This document shows, one piece after another, positions 34,370 to 44,672 of a stretch of DNA of 63,985 bases. Within the stretch, counting starts at the first letter, position 1, and each line of letters opens with the position of its first letter. This stretch comes from Hyphomicrobiales bacterium. Its GTDB lineage: Bacteria; Pseudomonadota; Alphaproteobacteria; Rhizobiales; Rhizobiaceae. The stretch is from the NCBI GenBank assembly GCA_900473045.1, contig UCKS01000021.1, positions 1-63,985 of the forward strand, read 5' to 3'. The notes below the pieces were generated by a model. That model searched no databases. It saw nothing but the letters and a program-made list of their open reading frames with translations, and was not told the DNA's origin. Made by a program: the position numbers and the translations under genes.

Positions 34370-34839
34370 TGCGGCCCAAATGGATTGCAGTCGCCGCTGG
34401 GCTACTGGTGTTTGTCACGACGGCGGCGATTGCCCAGGTTGCGACCCAGACCGTTCCCCAGCTTGAGGGCCCGATGCCCGCCATGGAGACGGGCGCGGCT
34501 GCCGTCTTGCCGAAATGGGTCACCGATGACCAACGCAAGATGCGCGCCTATCCGGACCAGCCGCCGATCATCCCACATTCAATCGACGGCTATGAGCTTT
34601 CGGTCAACGCAAACAGATGCCTTTCCTGCCACAAGCGGGAATTCACCCAGGATTCCGGCGCGCCGATGATCAGCGTGACGCATTACATGACGCGAGAGGG
34701 CCAGATGATCGCCGACGTTTCACCCCGGCGATATTTCTGCACGGCATGTCACGTTCCGCAGGCCGACGTTCAACCACTCGTGCCTAGCACTTTCAAAGAC
34801 ATGAGTGAACTGGGTTTCAAGCCAGCAGGAAGCGAGTGA
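34369..34839 (+). CDS. napB: NapB, diheme cytochrome c of nitrate reductase
   Basis: 156 residues starting inside the napA stop codon. Signal peptide ([23 protein letters not shown]) then two heme sites, CLSCHK and [29 protein letters not shown] is typical of NapB. It carries electrons from NapC to NapA in the periplasm. Confidence 0.95.
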   Translation: MRPKWIAVAAGLLVFVTTAAIAQVATQTVPQLEGPMPAMETGAAAVLPKWVTDDQRKMRAYPDQPPIIPHSIDGYELSVNANRCLSCHKREFTQDSGAPMISVTHYMTREGQMIADVSPRRYFCTACHVPQADVQPLVPSTFKDMSELGFKPAGSE

Positions 34840-34843
34840 GGGC

Positions 34844-35545
34844 ATGATCGCTTGGATCAAGAAATCTGTTCTTTGGGCTTGGCGGATCATGATCACGCCA
34901 GCGGGAACGCTCGGTCTTGGCTTCCTGACTTTGGGCGGCTTCATTGGTGGAGTCCTATTCTGGGGGGCGTTCAACACTGCCTTGGACGTGACCAACACCG
35001 AAAACTTCTGCACCTCCTGCCACGAAATGAAGTCCAATGTGTATGAAGAATTGACGCGCACCGTCCATTTCTCCAACCGTTCCGGAGTGCGCGCGAGCTG
35101 TCCTGACTGTCATGTACCGCACGAATGGACAGACAAGATCGCCCGCAAGATGCAAGCGTCGAAGGAGGTGTGGGGAAAATTGTTCGGGACGATCAACACA
35201 CGGTCCAAGTTCCTCGAGCACCGCCTTGAACTGGCGCAACACGAATGGGCTAGGATGAAGGCCAACGACAGCCTTGAATGCCGCAACTGCCATTCATCGG
35301 TCGCGATGGACCTGCAGAAGCAGACGAAACGAGCGGCCGACATTCATACACAATACCTGCTTACAGGACAGGCCACCTGCATTGACTGCCATAAGGGCAT
35401 CGCTCACGAATTGCCCAACATGGAGGGCATCGATCCGGGCTGGAAGATGCCGAAGGAGCTGGAAGGAAAGAAAATGGCCGGCGGCAGCAGTCCCGTCGAT
35501 GATCTCCGACGCGCTATCAACAACGCTCACGCAGAGGCATTCTGA
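34844..35545 (+). CDS. napC: NapC, tetraheme quinol dehydrogenase
   Basis: 233 residues from the ATG at 34844. One membrane anchor ([26 protein letters not shown]) and four heme motifs: CTSCHE, CPDCHV, CRNCHS and CIDCHK. Oxidises membrane quinol and feeds NapB. Last gene of the operon. The following 220 bp hold nothing recognisable. Confidence 0.95.
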   Translation: MIAWIKKSVLWAWRIMITPAGTLGLGFLTLGGFIGGVLFWGAFNTALDVTNTENFCTSCHEMKSNVYEELTRTVHFSNRSGVRASCPDCHVPHEWTDKIARKMQASKEVWGKLFGTINTRSKFLEHRLELAQHEWARMKANDSLECRNCHSSVAMDLQKQTKRAADIHTQYLLTGQATCIDCHKGIAHELPNMEGIDPGWKMPKELEGKKMAGGSSPVDDLRRAINNAHAEAF

Positions 35546-35764
35546 CAATCGAAGCATGTCTTTAGTCGCTTGCAAGCAGGATCACTCCGCTTCGAGTTAA
35601 ACGCAAGTAATCTCGCGACGATTGTCATATGACGAAGTTCGGCCCGACCGCGATCTGCCTCAAGATTAGCTGAACAAACGCATTCATCGGTCTCCCGACA
35701 GTCATGCTTCGCTTTCGACTATGACTACGCCGCCCCTGAAGAAAAGATCAGCAGGGACTGGCCA

Positions 35765-37597
35765 CTACGCTGCATCTTTTTGATGTTCACCTGCGGAATC
35801 CTTGAACTGCAATTTGGCCAGCCGCGCGTAGGTCCCGCCTTGGCGCATGAGCGCTGCATGATTGCCCTCTTCCACTATTCTTCCATCCTCCACCACAAGG
35901 ATGCGATCTGCCTTCAAAACCGTCGCCAGTCGGTGAGCGATGACGATCGTCGAACGGTTTGCGACGAGTCCGTCCAGTGCTTCCTGCACACAGGCTTCGT
36001 TCTCGGCGTCCAGCGCCGCAGTCGCCTCGTCTAGCAACAGGATCGGCGCGTCTTTCAGCAAGGCGCGGGCGATCGCTATCCTCTGTCTCTGGCCACCCGA
36101 CAGGGTCATTCCGCGTTCCCCCACAACGGTCTCATATCCTTGGTCGAGCTTGGCAATGAATTCATGGGCCTGGGCCCTGCGAGCAGCCGAGATCACCTGC
36201 TCCCGCGTGGCATCAGGGCGACCGAAAGCAATGTTCTCAAGGATTGACGCTGCGAAGATGGTGACGTCCTGCGGAACGACCGAGATTTGGCTCCGCACGC
36301 TCCGAAGCGATAGTGTGCTCAGGTCCTGGCCGTCAACGGAGATGCCGCCTGCATGATATCTGTAGAAACCTAGAAGCAGGGACAGAAGAGTTGTCTTTCC
36401 CGAGCCCGACGCGCCGACCAACGCAACAGTCTCACCCGGAGCAACCGACATCGAAAAACCCTTGATCACTTCAACATCTGGGGCCGCTGGATATGCGAAA
36501 TGCACGTCGGTGAACTTGATCTCGCCCCTCGTCGGCTGGCTAAGAACGCCAAGCTGTGTTTCATCGTGCTCGCCCACTTCATCGAGAAGCTCGAACACGC
36601 GATCCGCCGATCCAGCCGCCTGCGTAAGTTCGCCCCAGACCTCAGACAACGAGCCGAGCGAGCCCGCGGCGATGACGGAGTAAAGGAGAAACTGGCTTAG
36701 TGTGCCAGCAGACATCGTTCCTTCGAACACGCCGTGGGCACCAATCCAAAGAACGCCGACGACACTACCGAAAATGAGGGCGATTGCGATTGCCGTTAGT
36801 ACTGCGCGAGCGCGTACTGCCTCCCTCGCCTTACCATAGGCGGTTTCCACCTCGCGGCAGTATTTCTGCCCCGCAGCGTCTTCGCCGCAGAAGGCCTGCA
36901 GCGTTCGACTGGCTGCAATGAGTTCGCTGGCATAAGCTGAGGCTCCGGCGAGGGTATCCAACGCTACCCTGGATTTTACGCGAACGGAGCGTCCAAACAT
37001 CACCAGCGCAGCTACGATGAGGGGTATCGCCAACATCGCCATGAGCGATAACCCCGGACTCGTGACGAACATCATTGCAAGACCGCCGATGCACAGGAGC
37101 GAGTTGCGAAGCGCGACCGAAGCCGTCAGCGTGACGGCGGACTTGATCTGGGTGGCGTCGGAGGTCAGCCGCGAGATGATATCTCCCGAATGGTTCTCAT
37201 CGAAGAATCTGGCCGGAAGGCGGACGACATGCTGGAACAGGTCCTGGCGCAGGTCTGCGACAATCCGTTCCCCGAGGGCCGTTACGAAGAAGTAGCGGAA
37301 AGCGCTGGCGAGAGCCAAAGCCAGCGCCATCACCAGCAGCATAAGGAAATAGCGGTTCATGAAAGCCGCGTCGGATTGGCTAAACCCGTAGTCGACCATA
37401 CGACGGATTGCCACTGGCAGTGCCAACGAAATGACGGCCGCAGACGTCAGGGCCAGAAGCGCCCCGATCGACATAGCACGGTGCCGGCGCAGCATTGGCA
37501 AAATTCGCAACAGTGAGCCGACTCGCTTTTTCCCGGTTCGCCCGACGCCGTTGTTCTTCTGTTCACTCTGGGTTTGGCGGTCGTGCGCTGCGATCAT
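35765..37597 (-). CDS. ABC exporter (fused membrane and ATPase domains)
   Basis: 610 residues from the ATG at 37597. N-terminal six-helix ABC transmembrane domain (about 35-320) and C-terminal ATPase with Walker A LVGASGSGKTTLLSLLLGFY, signature LSGGQRQRIAIARAL and Walker B ILLLDEATAALD. MsbA/lipid- or drug-exporter type, working as a homodimer. Substrate unknown. A perfect FNR/FixK palindrome lies 60-73 bp upstream, so it belongs to the low-oxygen regulon. It sits between nap and ccm genes, which raises heme, glutathione or lipid export as guesses. Confidence 0.9.
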   Translation of the reverse strand: MIAAHDRQTQSEQKNNGVGRTGKKRVGSLLRILPMLRRHRAMSIGALLALTSAAVISLALPVAIRRMVDYGFSQSDAAFMNRYFLMLLVMALALALASAFRYFFVTALGERIVADLRQDLFQHVVRLPARFFDENHSGDIISRLTSDATQIKSAVTLTASVALRNSLLCIGGLAMMFVTSPGLSLMAMLAIPLIVAALVMFGRSVRVKSRVALDTLAGASAYASELIAASRTLQAFCGEDAAGQKYCREVETAYGKAREAVRARAVLTAIAIALIFGSVVGVLWIGAHGVFEGTMSAGTLSQFLLYSVIAAGSLGSLSEVWGELTQAAGSADRVFELLDEVGEHDETQLGVLSQPTRGEIKFTDVHFAYPAAPDVEVIKGFSMSVAPGETVALVGASGSGKTTLLSLLLGFYRYHAGGISVDGQDLSTLSLRSVRSQISVVPQDVTIFAASILENIAFGRPDATREQVISAARRAQAHEFIAKLDQGYETVVGERGMTLSGGQRQRIAIARALLKDAPILLLDEATAALDAENEACVQEALDGLVANRSTIVIAHRLATVLKADRILVVEDGRIVEEGNHAALMRQGGTYARLAKLQFKDSAGEHQKDAA

Positions 37598-37656
37598 CAA
37601 GGCCGTAGTCTCCTGTTGTTGGGATCGACCTATGCAGTCATGGCAGAATGCCGTCT

Positions 37657-37670
37657 TTGATCATGATCAA
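37657..37670. promoter_or_regulatory. Perfect FNR/FixK box upstream of the ABC exporter
   Basis: TTGATCATGATCAA matches the FNR/FixK consensus TTGAT-N4-ATCAA exactly and is a full palindrome. 60 bp before the exporter ATG; it could also drive a short rightward transcript containing the 37794 ORF. Confidence 0.85.
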
Positions 37671-37793
37671 GCTAGCGGGCTTTTCCTGTGGCGTGAGTAT
37701 CGCTTCGCAAAGGTTTTATGTCGCGAAGGCCGCGTGCTGGTGCCAGATCGGCCGCGGATCTAAACCAAAAGATGTCGATCCGAGGAGGAGCCG

Positions 37794-37874
37794 ATGCCAT
37801 ATTATGAGGATGGAAGTGATCGCCTCATGCTAGTGCGGAAGGAGGATTCGAGCCGAGATTGCGTCTCAGAATGA
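37794..37874 (+). CDS. Possible 26-aa microprotein
   Basis: ATG preceded by the strong ribosome site GAGGAGGAG. Reads MPYYEDGSDRLMLVRKEDSS, then RDCVSE and stop. The end overlaps the convergent GNAT gene by 50 bp. It lies about 125 bp downstream of the perfect FNR/FixK palindrome. Nothing similar is known to me. Confidence 0.3.
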   Translation: MPYYEDGSDRLMLVRKEDSSRDCVSE

Positions 37875-38358
37875 CGACGGAGGGATCATCCTCGTCGTCG
37901 TAGGCCTTGAACTTCATTTCCCGCTCAAGGTTGATTGCAGCGTGGTTCTCGCGGCTCTCCAAGGACTCAATGCTCTTGAAACCACGCTGTTCGGCGTAGC
38001 GGCACATGTGTGCGAGCATCTCCCAGCCAATGCCTCGGAGTTTGTAGTCATCACGGATGGTGACAGCCACCTCTCCGCGATCGTGATCTTCGCCTGCAAG
38101 CGTAGCGACCGCCACCACGGTCCTGTCCGAAGCCAACGCCAGGAAATTCACGACGAATGGATCGTCGGAGCGAGTCATCTCGAGAAGTCGCTCGTGGGAC
38201 AACGCCTTCATGCTTGAGAGGAACCGGAAGCGCATGTCTTCCGGCGTAACGTGCTTGAAAAACTCGGCAACGGTGTCCTCGTCATTCGGCGTCGCTTGCC
38301 GAACGCGAAAGCCGAATCCTGTGCGTGTGACCAGATCGTCGTCAATTTCGGCAGGCAT
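37825..38358 (-). CDS. GNAT-family N-acetyltransferase
   Basis: 177 residues from the ATG at 38358 (AGGAGATATC upstream). GNAT core: VRQATPNDEDTVAEFFKHVTPEDMRFRF, then VAVTIRDDYKLRGIGWEMLAHMCRYAEQRGFKSIESLESRENHAAINLEREMKF, where RGIGW is a variant of the acetyl-CoA loop (Q/RxxGxG/A). Substrate unknown. It follows ccmF by 80 bp on the same strand, where ccmH would be expected. Confidence 0.85.
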   Translation of the reverse strand: MPAEIDDDLVTRTGFGFRVRQATPNDEDTVAEFFKHVTPEDMRFRFLSSMKALSHERLLEMTRSDDPFVVNFLALASDRTVVAVATLAGEDHDRGEVAVTIRDDYKLRGIGWEMLAHMCRYAEQRGFKSIESLESRENHAAINLEREMKFKAYDDEDDPSVVILRRNLGSNPPSALA

Positions 38359-38438
38359 TTGATATCTCCTTTGTGCGAGCAAGAGGCCGCTGACCAGCGC
38401 CTCGTCCGGACATCGATTGACGCCCATTTGTCTCGATA

Positions 38439-40520
38439 CTAACCCAAGGCTCCCGGCAGACCTTGATCTGGCGCAAACCTGGAAGATATTCTAACCCCTT
38501 CAGGGTCTCCGCCTGGCAACGGGAAAGCAAGAGGACCGGCGATCGGCGTTGTCGCTTTGGCGAGCTTGGCCCTCCGGGTCGGAGCACCGACGCGCAGGCG
38601 TCGATCGCTGAGGGATACAATCCCACCTACCGCCATGACTATTGCCCCAAACCAGATGCAGAGGATGAAAGGTTTCCACCAAATCCGGACGACGATGGCA
38701 CCGTCATGGGTAAAATCGCCCAAGGATATGTAGAGCTGACTGAGACCGAAAGTGACGATGCCTGCCTCGGTCGTGGGCATTTGATGGGCATTGTAGACCC
38801 GCTTTGACGACCACACGTCTGCAACGTCCTCGCCATCCTCTTGGACTATGAAGCTTCCGCGGTCATCCTTGAAGTTTGGTCCGGCGGCATCGCTCATGCC
38901 TTGAAACTCAATCGTGTACCCGCCCGTTTCGACCGTTGCGCCGGGTCTCATCTCGACCATGCGTTCCGTCGCGAAGGTGGAAACCGCAACAATGCCGATT
39001 ACGGTGATCCCCAATCCCGCATGCGCCAGTGCCGTCCCGAAGGCCGACCTGGGCAACCCTTTGAGTCTGCGAAGGACGACAGGTGCCGCGACCTTGCCCA
39101 CGCCCGCACGAAACCAGAGATCGGCGACGGCCCCGAAGACGAGAAACAGGCCGGCGGCAAGTCCAAGGACGGAAAGAACAGGACCACGGTGCTCGGCATA
39201 GAAGATGGCTAACGCCAAGAGCAAGGCGAGTGCCGCCGCCCCATAGAGCCTTTGCAGGACGCCCAATAGATCACCGCGCTTCCAGGCGAGGAGCGGGCCG
39301 AATGGAACGGCGAGCAAGAGGGGCACCATGAGCAATCCGAACGTCATGTTGAAGAATGGTGCCCCCACAGAGATCTTGTCGCCCGTTAGAATTTCCAGAA
39401 CCAGTGGATAAAGGGTTCCGGTCAATACGGTGCCACAGCAGACCGTCAAGATGAGATTGTTGACAACAAGTGCACCCTCTCTCGAGATGGGCGCGAAGAG
39501 ACCCCCAGCAGTAAGGCCTGGTGCGCGGAAGGCGAACAACGAAAGCGACCCGCCGACGAAGGTCAGGAGAATGACAAGGATGAAGGTCCCTCGTGTGGGA
39601 TCGCTTGCAAAGGCATGCACCGATGTAAGCACACCGGATCGGACCAGAAACGTTCCGAGCAACGACAACGAAAAGGTCAGTATCGCCAACAGTAAGGTCC
39701 AGATTTTCAGCGCTTCTCGCTTCTCCATGACCACCGCGGAATGCAGGAGTGCAGTCCCAGCCAGCCACGGCATGAAAGATGCGTTCTCGACTGGATCCCA
39801 GAACCACCACCCACCCCACCCAAGCTCGTAGTAGGCCCAGTATGACCCCATCGCGATACCGAGTGTGAGGAATGTCCAGGCGGCGAGTGTCCAGGGTCTA
39901 ACCCAGCGTGCCCACGCAGCATCTATGCGGCCTTCCATCAAAGCTGCCACGGCAAATGAGAAGCAGACGGAAAAACCGACATAGCCCAAATACAGAAGGG
40001 GCGGATGGATCGCGAGGCCGACGTCCTGCAGCACGGGATTGAGTTCGCGGCCTTCCGCTGGAGGCATTGCGATCCTGATGAACGGGTTCGATGTCAACAG
40101 AATGAAGAGGATGAAAGCGGCAGAGATCCATGCCTGCACGGACAGCACGTTGGCCCTCAGCGTGTCGGGGAGGTTGCTCCCAAACGTGGCGACCATAGCG
40201 CTGAAGAAAGTCAGGATCAGCAACCATAACATCATTGATCCTTCGTGATTTCCCCAGACGCCGGAATATTTGTAGGCGAGAGGCATCAGCGAATGCGAGT
40301 TCTCCCAGACATTTCTGACAGAGAAGTCGGATACGACGTGTGCATACGTCAGCACTCCAAACGAAAACGCGACTAGTATGAAAAGAACAATGGAGCCTAT
40401 TGGTGCGACGTCCATGAAAGACAGATCCCGCTTCCGCGCTCCTACGGCTGGCACGATCGACACGATAACGGAAGCCGCTAGCGCAAGGACGAGGGTATAG
40501 TGGCCGATTTCGATGATCAT
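38439..40520 (-). CDS. ccmF: CcmF, heme lyase subunit for cytochrome c biogenesis
   Basis: 693 residues with about 14 membrane helices. The tryptophan-rich heme-handling motif [27 protein letters not shown] (about 235-260) is intact, as are the flanking histidines ([19 protein letters not shown]). Attaches heme from CcmE to apocytochromes. About 30-40 residues longer than usual, with a Pro/Gly-rich C-terminus. Overlaps ccmE by four bases. No ccmH follows. Confidence 0.95.
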   Translation of the reverse strand: MIIEIGHYTLVLALAASVIVSIVPAVGARKRDLSFMDVAPIGSIVLFILVAFSFGVLTYAHVVSDFSVRNVWENSHSLMPLAYKYSGVWGNHEGSMMLWLLILTFFSAMVATFGSNLPDTLRANVLSVQAWISAAFILFILLTSNPFIRIAMPPAEGRELNPVLQDVGLAIHPPLLYLGYVGFSVCFSFAVAALMEGRIDAAWARWVRPWTLAAWTFLTLGIAMGSYWAYYELGWGGWWFWDPVENASFMPWLAGTALLHSAVVMEKREALKIWTLLLAILTFSLSLLGTFLVRSGVLTSVHAFASDPTRGTFILVILLTFVGGSLSLFAFRAPGLTAGGLFAPISREGALVVNNLILTVCCGTVLTGTLYPLVLEILTGDKISVGAPFFNMTFGLLMVPLLLAVPFGPLLAWKRGDLLGVLQRLYGAAALALLLALAIFYAEHRGPVLSVLGLAAGLFLVFGAVADLWFRAGVGKVAAPVVLRRLKGLPRSAFGTALAHAGLGITVIGIVAVSTFATERMVEMRPGATVETGGYTIEFQGMSDAAGPNFKDDRGSFIVQEDGEDVADVWSSKRVYNAHQMPTTEAGIVTFGLSQLYISLGDFTHDGAIVVRIWWKPFILCIWFGAIVMAVGGIVSLSDRRLRVGAPTRRAKLAKATTPIAGPLAFPLPGGDPEGVRISSRFAPDQGLPGALG

Positions 40521-40984
40521 TTGCGCGTCTCCGGCCGATCAGCTTGCACCTGCTGCCAAAGACCTTGCTCTTTAAGCTTTTCAGCGACATCCCTCGGCAA
40601 ATATTTTTCATCGTGTTTGGCAAGCACTGTATCAGCGATGAATTCGTGGTTGCCGCTCTCGAATGTACCTTCTGTCACCACGCCCTGCCCTTCACGAAAG
40701 AGATCGGGGAGGATGCCTGTGTATCTCACCTTCACGTTTTGCCCGGTGCCATCCGTCACGGAGAATTGCACCGTCGTTCCGTTCCCGCGAACGACACTTC
40801 CCTCACCGACCAGCCCGCCCAGGCGGATTCGTGTGCCCGCAGGTACGGGGTTGGTTGCAAGGTCTGCAGGCAGATAGAAGTAAGCAACAGACTCATTGAA
40901 TGCGAACATGATCAAGAGTACTGCGGCAATGATGAAACTCACGCCCGCGCCGATCACGGTCAGGCGTTTTTGCTTGCGCGTCAT
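40517..40984 (-). CDS. ccmE: CcmE, heme chaperone
   Basis: 155 residues. N-terminal membrane anchor ([31 protein letters not shown]), then a beta barrel with [23 protein letters not shown] and the heme-attaching [11 protein letters not shown] (HDEKY). Receives heme and passes it to CcmF in the periplasm. Four-base overlaps with both neighbours. Confidence 0.96.
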   Translation of the reverse strand: MTRKQKRLTVIGAGVSFIIAAVLLIMFAFNESVAYFYLPADLATNPVPAGTRIRLGGLVGEGSVVRGNGTTVQFSVTDGTGQNVKVRYTGILPDLFREGQGVVTEGTFESGNHEFIADTVLAKHDEKYLPRDVAEKLKEQGLWQQVQADRPETRK

Positions 40985-42105
40985 TCTACCATGTCCCTTG
41001 TGGTTAAACCCAGTTTTCGTGCTTCGGCAATCAACTGCCTACCCCGCTCGCTTGACGGGGAAAGAGCGAACAGCCCACGCTTCATCGCACCCGCCGCTCG
41101 TGCACGTTCTTTCAGGACGACAAAAGCGCGGACAAGCCGTATCCAACCATTCAGATTATCGGGGTCCGCCGATAGCTTGGACTCAAGGTTCGCCACCATG
41201 CCACGGATCATGGCGTTCTGTTCATCGGGGTTTGCGCTCTCCAAGTGATCCAACGTCGGTTCAGTGTCACGAATTGGGGCCACCTCGATTTCCTTGTTCT
41301 TAGCGATATGCAGCTTTACGAGCGGCAACCAAGGCGCATCGGAGGGCGAGCCTGCTGCTATTCCTTCAAAGGCTTTCGTGGCATCCAAACGCCGACCTTC
41401 CTGCTCTAATGCGAGCGCCAGGTAAAATTGCGCGTGGGCGTTGTCTGGCTCCAAGGCCACAGACTGCTGCAACGTGGTCCGCGCCTCCTCGGTTACAACG
41501 CCGCGTGAAGTCGCCATAAGCGCTTCAGCCAAACCATCGAGGCGAATTGGGCTCGAACCGAGAAGTCGTAACGCGTTTCGATAGGCAGTTTCTGCGTCGG
41601 GAATCCGGCCCATTTTGAGGTACATCGGTGCGAGGACATCCCAGCCCAGGCCGTCATTGGGCTGTTGCCGCAGATGACTCTCAGCCCTGTCGACGAGAAT
41701 AAGCAGATCATCCTCGGGGCTTTCAAGACGAGCTTCCAGTGGCCGAGAGAGCATGTCCGGTGACCCGAGTTTCACATAGAGGCCGATACTTAAAAGTGGA
41801 ACAAATGCTACGATTGCGAGACTGACAAATATATTGCGGCTCGATGAAACGATGATCGGCGGGCCAATACTTTCAGTAGCCTTGAAGAGCCTCCTTGCTG
41901 CCTCAGCCCTCGCATACTCAAATTCTGCGGCGGCAAGGTGCCCCGAGCGCGCGTCCCTGTCGAGCTCCGTAAGTTGATCTCTGTAGACCAGAGCGGCGCT
42001 CGTCTGACTGCCAGCCAAGCCATCCCGCCTCCTGAAGAGAGGGTGTAGTAGCGATACTGCTGTGGCGGTGGCGATGACCGCGAATATAGCCCAAATAACC
42101 ATCAT
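40981..42105 (-). CDS. ccmI: CcmI (CycH), cytochrome c apoprotein chaperone
   Basis: 374 residues from the ATG at 42105. Two membrane helices ([47 protein letters not shown]) and a TPR-rich periplasmic part ([31 protein letters not shown] and [28 protein letters not shown]). Holds apocytochrome c for the heme lyase. First gene of ccmIEF, with a perfect FNR/FixK box 51-64 bp upstream. Confidence 0.92.
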   Translation of the reverse strand: MMVIWAIFAVIATATAVSLLHPLFRRRDGLAGSQTSAALVYRDQLTELDRDARSGHLAAAEFEYARAEAARRLFKATESIGPPIIVSSSRNIFVSLAIVAFVPLLSIGLYVKLGSPDMLSRPLEARLESPEDDLLILVDRAESHLRQQPNDGLGWDVLAPMYLKMGRIPDAETAYRNALRLLGSSPIRLDGLAEALMATSRGVVTEEARTTLQQSVALEPDNAHAQFYLALALEQEGRRLDATKAFEGIAAGSPSDAPWLPLVKLHIAKNKEIEVAPIRDTEPTLDHLESANPDEQNAMIRGMVANLESKLSADPDNLNGWIRLVRAFVVLKERARAAGAMKRGLFALSPSSERGRQLIAEARKLGLTTRDMVE

Positions 42106-42155
42106 GCCCGTGCGCTGTTGTTCATCGGAGCATAGCCTCACCGGCCGGACGGACG

Positions 42156-42169
42156 TTGATGCAGATCAA
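42156..42169. promoter_or_regulatory. FNR/FixK box upstream of ccmIEF
   Basis: TTGATGCAGATCAA matches TTGAT-N4-ATCAA exactly. 51 bp from the ccmI ATG; the rightward ycnI-like gene starts 203 bp away. Confidence 0.8.
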
Positions 42170-42371
42170 TCACCAAGGATTTCGCGCGAAACAGGGCAAC
42201 GAGAAACTGCCGTGAATTTGATCGCCGTCAAAGTGGGCTTCCCCAACCCGAGTTAAACAAGGTCTCAAGTTCAGCGCCTTGCCGAAAGTTGTCTCGTACG
42301 GGCACCCGAAAATGAAACCGCCGTGTGGATTGCGTGCCAGATCGCAACGAATCCATCTTTTGGAGATTCCC

Positions 42372-42899
42372 ATGAAAAAGCTTATCCTCGCCGCGATGAC
42401 CGCAGCGCTTGCAATGGCTGGTACTGCTTCTGCCCACATCACGCTTGAACAGCCGCAAGGCCTATCCGGCAAAGCCTACAAGGCAGTTTTGCGGGTGGGA
42501 CACGGATGCGACGGGAAGTCGACAGTGAAAATCCACGTGCAGGTTCCCGAGGGTCTTCTGTCGGCAAAACCAATGCAAAAGGCGGGCTGGACGGCTGAGA
42601 AGATTAAGGCAAAATACGACAATAGTTACGACCTGCATGGGAAGCCTGTCGGTGAAGGCGTCAAGGAGATCGTTTGGTCCGGTGGTAACTTGGCCGATGA
42701 CGAATACGATGAATTCGTCTTCCGCGCGACCGTCGCGAAGGAGCTTCCCCTCGGCACCAAGATCTACGTCCCAGTAGTGCAAGAATGCACGGATGGAGCG
42801 GTCGAGCGTTGGATACAGATACCCGCAGCAGGTAAGTCGTCGGACGACTACGACGCTCCGGCACCCTATTTCGAAATCGTCTCCGAACCTGGGTCCTGA
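42372..42899 (+). CDS. YcnI-like (DUF1775) periplasmic copper-binding protein
   Basis: 175 residues from the ATG at 42372 (TGGAGATTCCC upstream). Signal peptide ending TASA, so the mature protein begins HITLEQP: an N-terminal histidine as in copper-binding YcnI proteins. Core VLRVGHGCDGKSTVKIHVQVPEGLLSAKPMQKAGW and SGGNLADDEYDEFVFRATV is characteristic. Probably delivers or buffers copper. A close paralog lies at 56962-57477. Confidence 0.85.
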   Translation: MKKLILAAMTAALAMAGTASAHITLEQPQGLSGKAYKAVLRVGHGCDGKSTVKIHVQVPEGLLSAKPMQKAGWTAEKIKAKYDNSYDLHGKPVGEGVKEIVWSGGNLADDEYDEFVFRATVAKELPLGTKIYVPVVQECTDGAVERWIQIPAAGKSSDDYDAPAPYFEIVSEPGS

Positions 42900-43017
42900 T
42901 TTCGGAAGCGGACGCCGCCCATATTTCCCCTCACCCTGCTGGGCGGCGTCAGTTTATACCATACGATAGTTGGCTAACTTGCTGACGCGCAAAGCCCCCG
43001 AAGACAGGAATTCCCGC

Positions 43018-43173
43018 ATGACTGACGCTCAGATAGGACTTGCCGTCGCGACGCCGATTATCGTGTTGTTCGCTATCGCATTGTGCAGGATGGGGGTTCT
43101 ACAACGCTACAGTGCATCTGCCGCTGTAGTCGTCTCTGTGGCTATAGCGTTCATGCTGTTCACCCAGCAATAA
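43018..43173 (+). CDS. Small membrane protein (51 aa) upstream of nnrU
   Basis: MTDAQIGLAVATPIIVLFAIALCRMGVLQRYSASAAVVVSVAIAFMLFTQQ: two hydrophobic helices with a short basic turn. AGGAATT precedes the ATG. Ends 31 bp before nnrU, so probably cotranscribed. No family recognised. Confidence 0.5.
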   Translation: MTDAQIGLAVATPIIVLFAIALCRMGVLQRYSASAAVVVSVAIAFMLFTQQ

Positions 43174-43204
43174 TGCTGTCAACATTTAGGATAAGGGGCA
43201 GCCC

Positions 43205-43894
43205 GTGAGCGAACTGGTTCTGGCGTTCACGCTCTTCATTGTGTTGCACTCGGTCCCAGCGCTTCCAGCGATACGCGGGCGATTGATCGCGGCGATGGGG
43301 CATCGACCGTACATAGTTGCCTATTCACTAGTATCGATCGTCGTACTCGTCTGGTTGTTCAAGGCAGCCATAAGAGTCGACTACATTGAACTGTGGGAGG
43401 CTGCTCCATGGCAGGCCCTAGTCACATCGATTGCGAGTCCTCTCGGCATTTTCCTCGTAATGGCGGGATTGCTGAGTACCAATCCCTATTCAATTTCGTT
43501 CCGAAAGGAACAGACCGTGCCGGGCGCGATCGTTTCCGTGACCCGCCATCCTGTTCTATGGGGGTTTCTCGTCTGGGCACTGGGCCACCTCCCGCCGAAT
43601 GGCGATTTGAGGTCCGTCATTCTCTTTGGCGGGTTTGCAGCGTTTTCGATCGGAGGCTTCATCATGCTAGAAAAACGGGCACGCAGGAAGTTTGGGATGG
43701 AGTGGAGTTCGGCGACACGAAGCACTTCCATCATTCCATTTGCCGCACGCATCTTTGGCCGTGCGAGGCTGAGGTGCGACGTGCCTCTGGTGGCAGCCGC
43801 ACTTCTGACCTCGATCATCGTGGCGTGGCTTCTTGCTGGAGGTCATGCCTGGTTGGTTGGCGTAGATCCGTTGGCAATGGCGCGATCGGGGTGA
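43205..43894 (+). CDS. nnrU: NnrU membrane protein
   Basis: 229 residues, GTG start behind AAGGGG. About seven membrane helices; landmarks ELVLAFTLFIVLHSVPALPAIRGRLIAAMGHRPYIVAYSLVSIVVLVWLF and VTRHPVLWGFLVWALGHLPPNGDLRSVILFGGFAAFSIGG, with the conserved His residues of NnrU. Required for full denitrification in some alphaproteobacteria; related to NnrU/DUF1295-like methyltransferase-fold membrane proteins. Biochemistry not established. Confidence 0.92.
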   Translation: MSELVLAFTLFIVLHSVPALPAIRGRLIAAMGHRPYIVAYSLVSIVVLVWLFKAAIRVDYIELWEAAPWQALVTSIASPLGIFLVMAGLLSTNPYSISFRKEQTVPGAIVSVTRHPVLWGFLVWALGHLPPNGDLRSVILFGGFAAFSIGGFIMLEKRARRKFGMEWSSATRSTSIIPFAARIFGRARLRCDVPLVAAALLTSIIVAWLLAGGHAWLVGVDPLAMARSG

Positions 43895-44031
43895 TACCCG
43901 TCGAAGGCAATGCTCGTTCTGTGGTACCCACTCCGTTTTGCAAATATCGCATGACTTGGATCAATGCGAGGGTTCTGATTCACAGATACCTGTGCATCAT
44001 GTGAAATGCTAATCGGAATCTGGACCCGCGC

Positions 44032-44607
44032 ATGACTTACGCCGCTTTCATTCTCGCCGTTCTGGCACTCCTCCTCTCGCCTGGCCCGACAAATACGCTG
44101 ATGGGACTTTACGGGACGCAAAAGGGCATACAAGGCGTCATCCGTTTGATACCCGCGGAAATATTGGGATATCTCACCACCATCCTGCCGCTGGTCTGGC
44201 TCGGGTCTCAGGTCCCGGAGCGTTGGCCGGCGGTCGCCCTCGTGATGAAAATCGCCGCCGCCGCATGGGTGATGTTTCTCGCGACCAGGCTCTGGCAACC
44301 TCGGACGAACAGCAGCACATTACATGAGGTGACTGCCCGCCAAATCTATGTGACGACAACGTTGAACCCCAAGGCGCTTATATTCGCGCTCGTGCTCTTG
44401 CCACCTCTTGCCGCGCCCGAGTTCGCGGCAAGGCTTGCAGGGTTCGTCGTGATGGTGGTTGGGGCAGCACTGCTTTGGGGCGGCGCAGGACGGATCATCC
44501 AGACAGGTAGCAGCGGCGGCCGCAGGCTGCGTGTTATCCAGCGGCTCGCGTCCGGCTGGTTGGGCCTCATCTCTATCACTATGATCGTAAGTCTGATCAG
44601 AGCGTGA
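44032..44607 (+). CDS. LysE/RhtB-type amino acid exporter
   Basis: 191 residues with six membrane helices. SPGPTNTLMGLYGTQKGIQGVIRLIPAEILGY carries the SPGP motif of LysE-family permeases, and NPKALIFALVLLPP the second conserved turn. Substrate unknown. No obvious link to denitrification. It is preceded by a 137-bp gap without features and followed by a decayed operon copy. Confidence 0.8.
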   Translation: MTYAAFILAVLALLLSPGPTNTLMGLYGTQKGIQGVIRLIPAEILGYLTTILPLVWLGSQVPERWPAVALVMKIAAAAWVMFLATRLWQPRTNSSTLHEVTARQIYVTTTLNPKALIFALVLLPPLAAPEFAARLAGFVVMVVGAALLWGGAGRIIQTGSSGGRRLRVIQRLASGWLGLISITMIVSLIRA

Positions 44608-44672
44608 TATCGAGCCGCGCGAGGCGCATCGTAACGGCTCCCCGATGCACTTTTCCTTTTTCTCCATGACCC

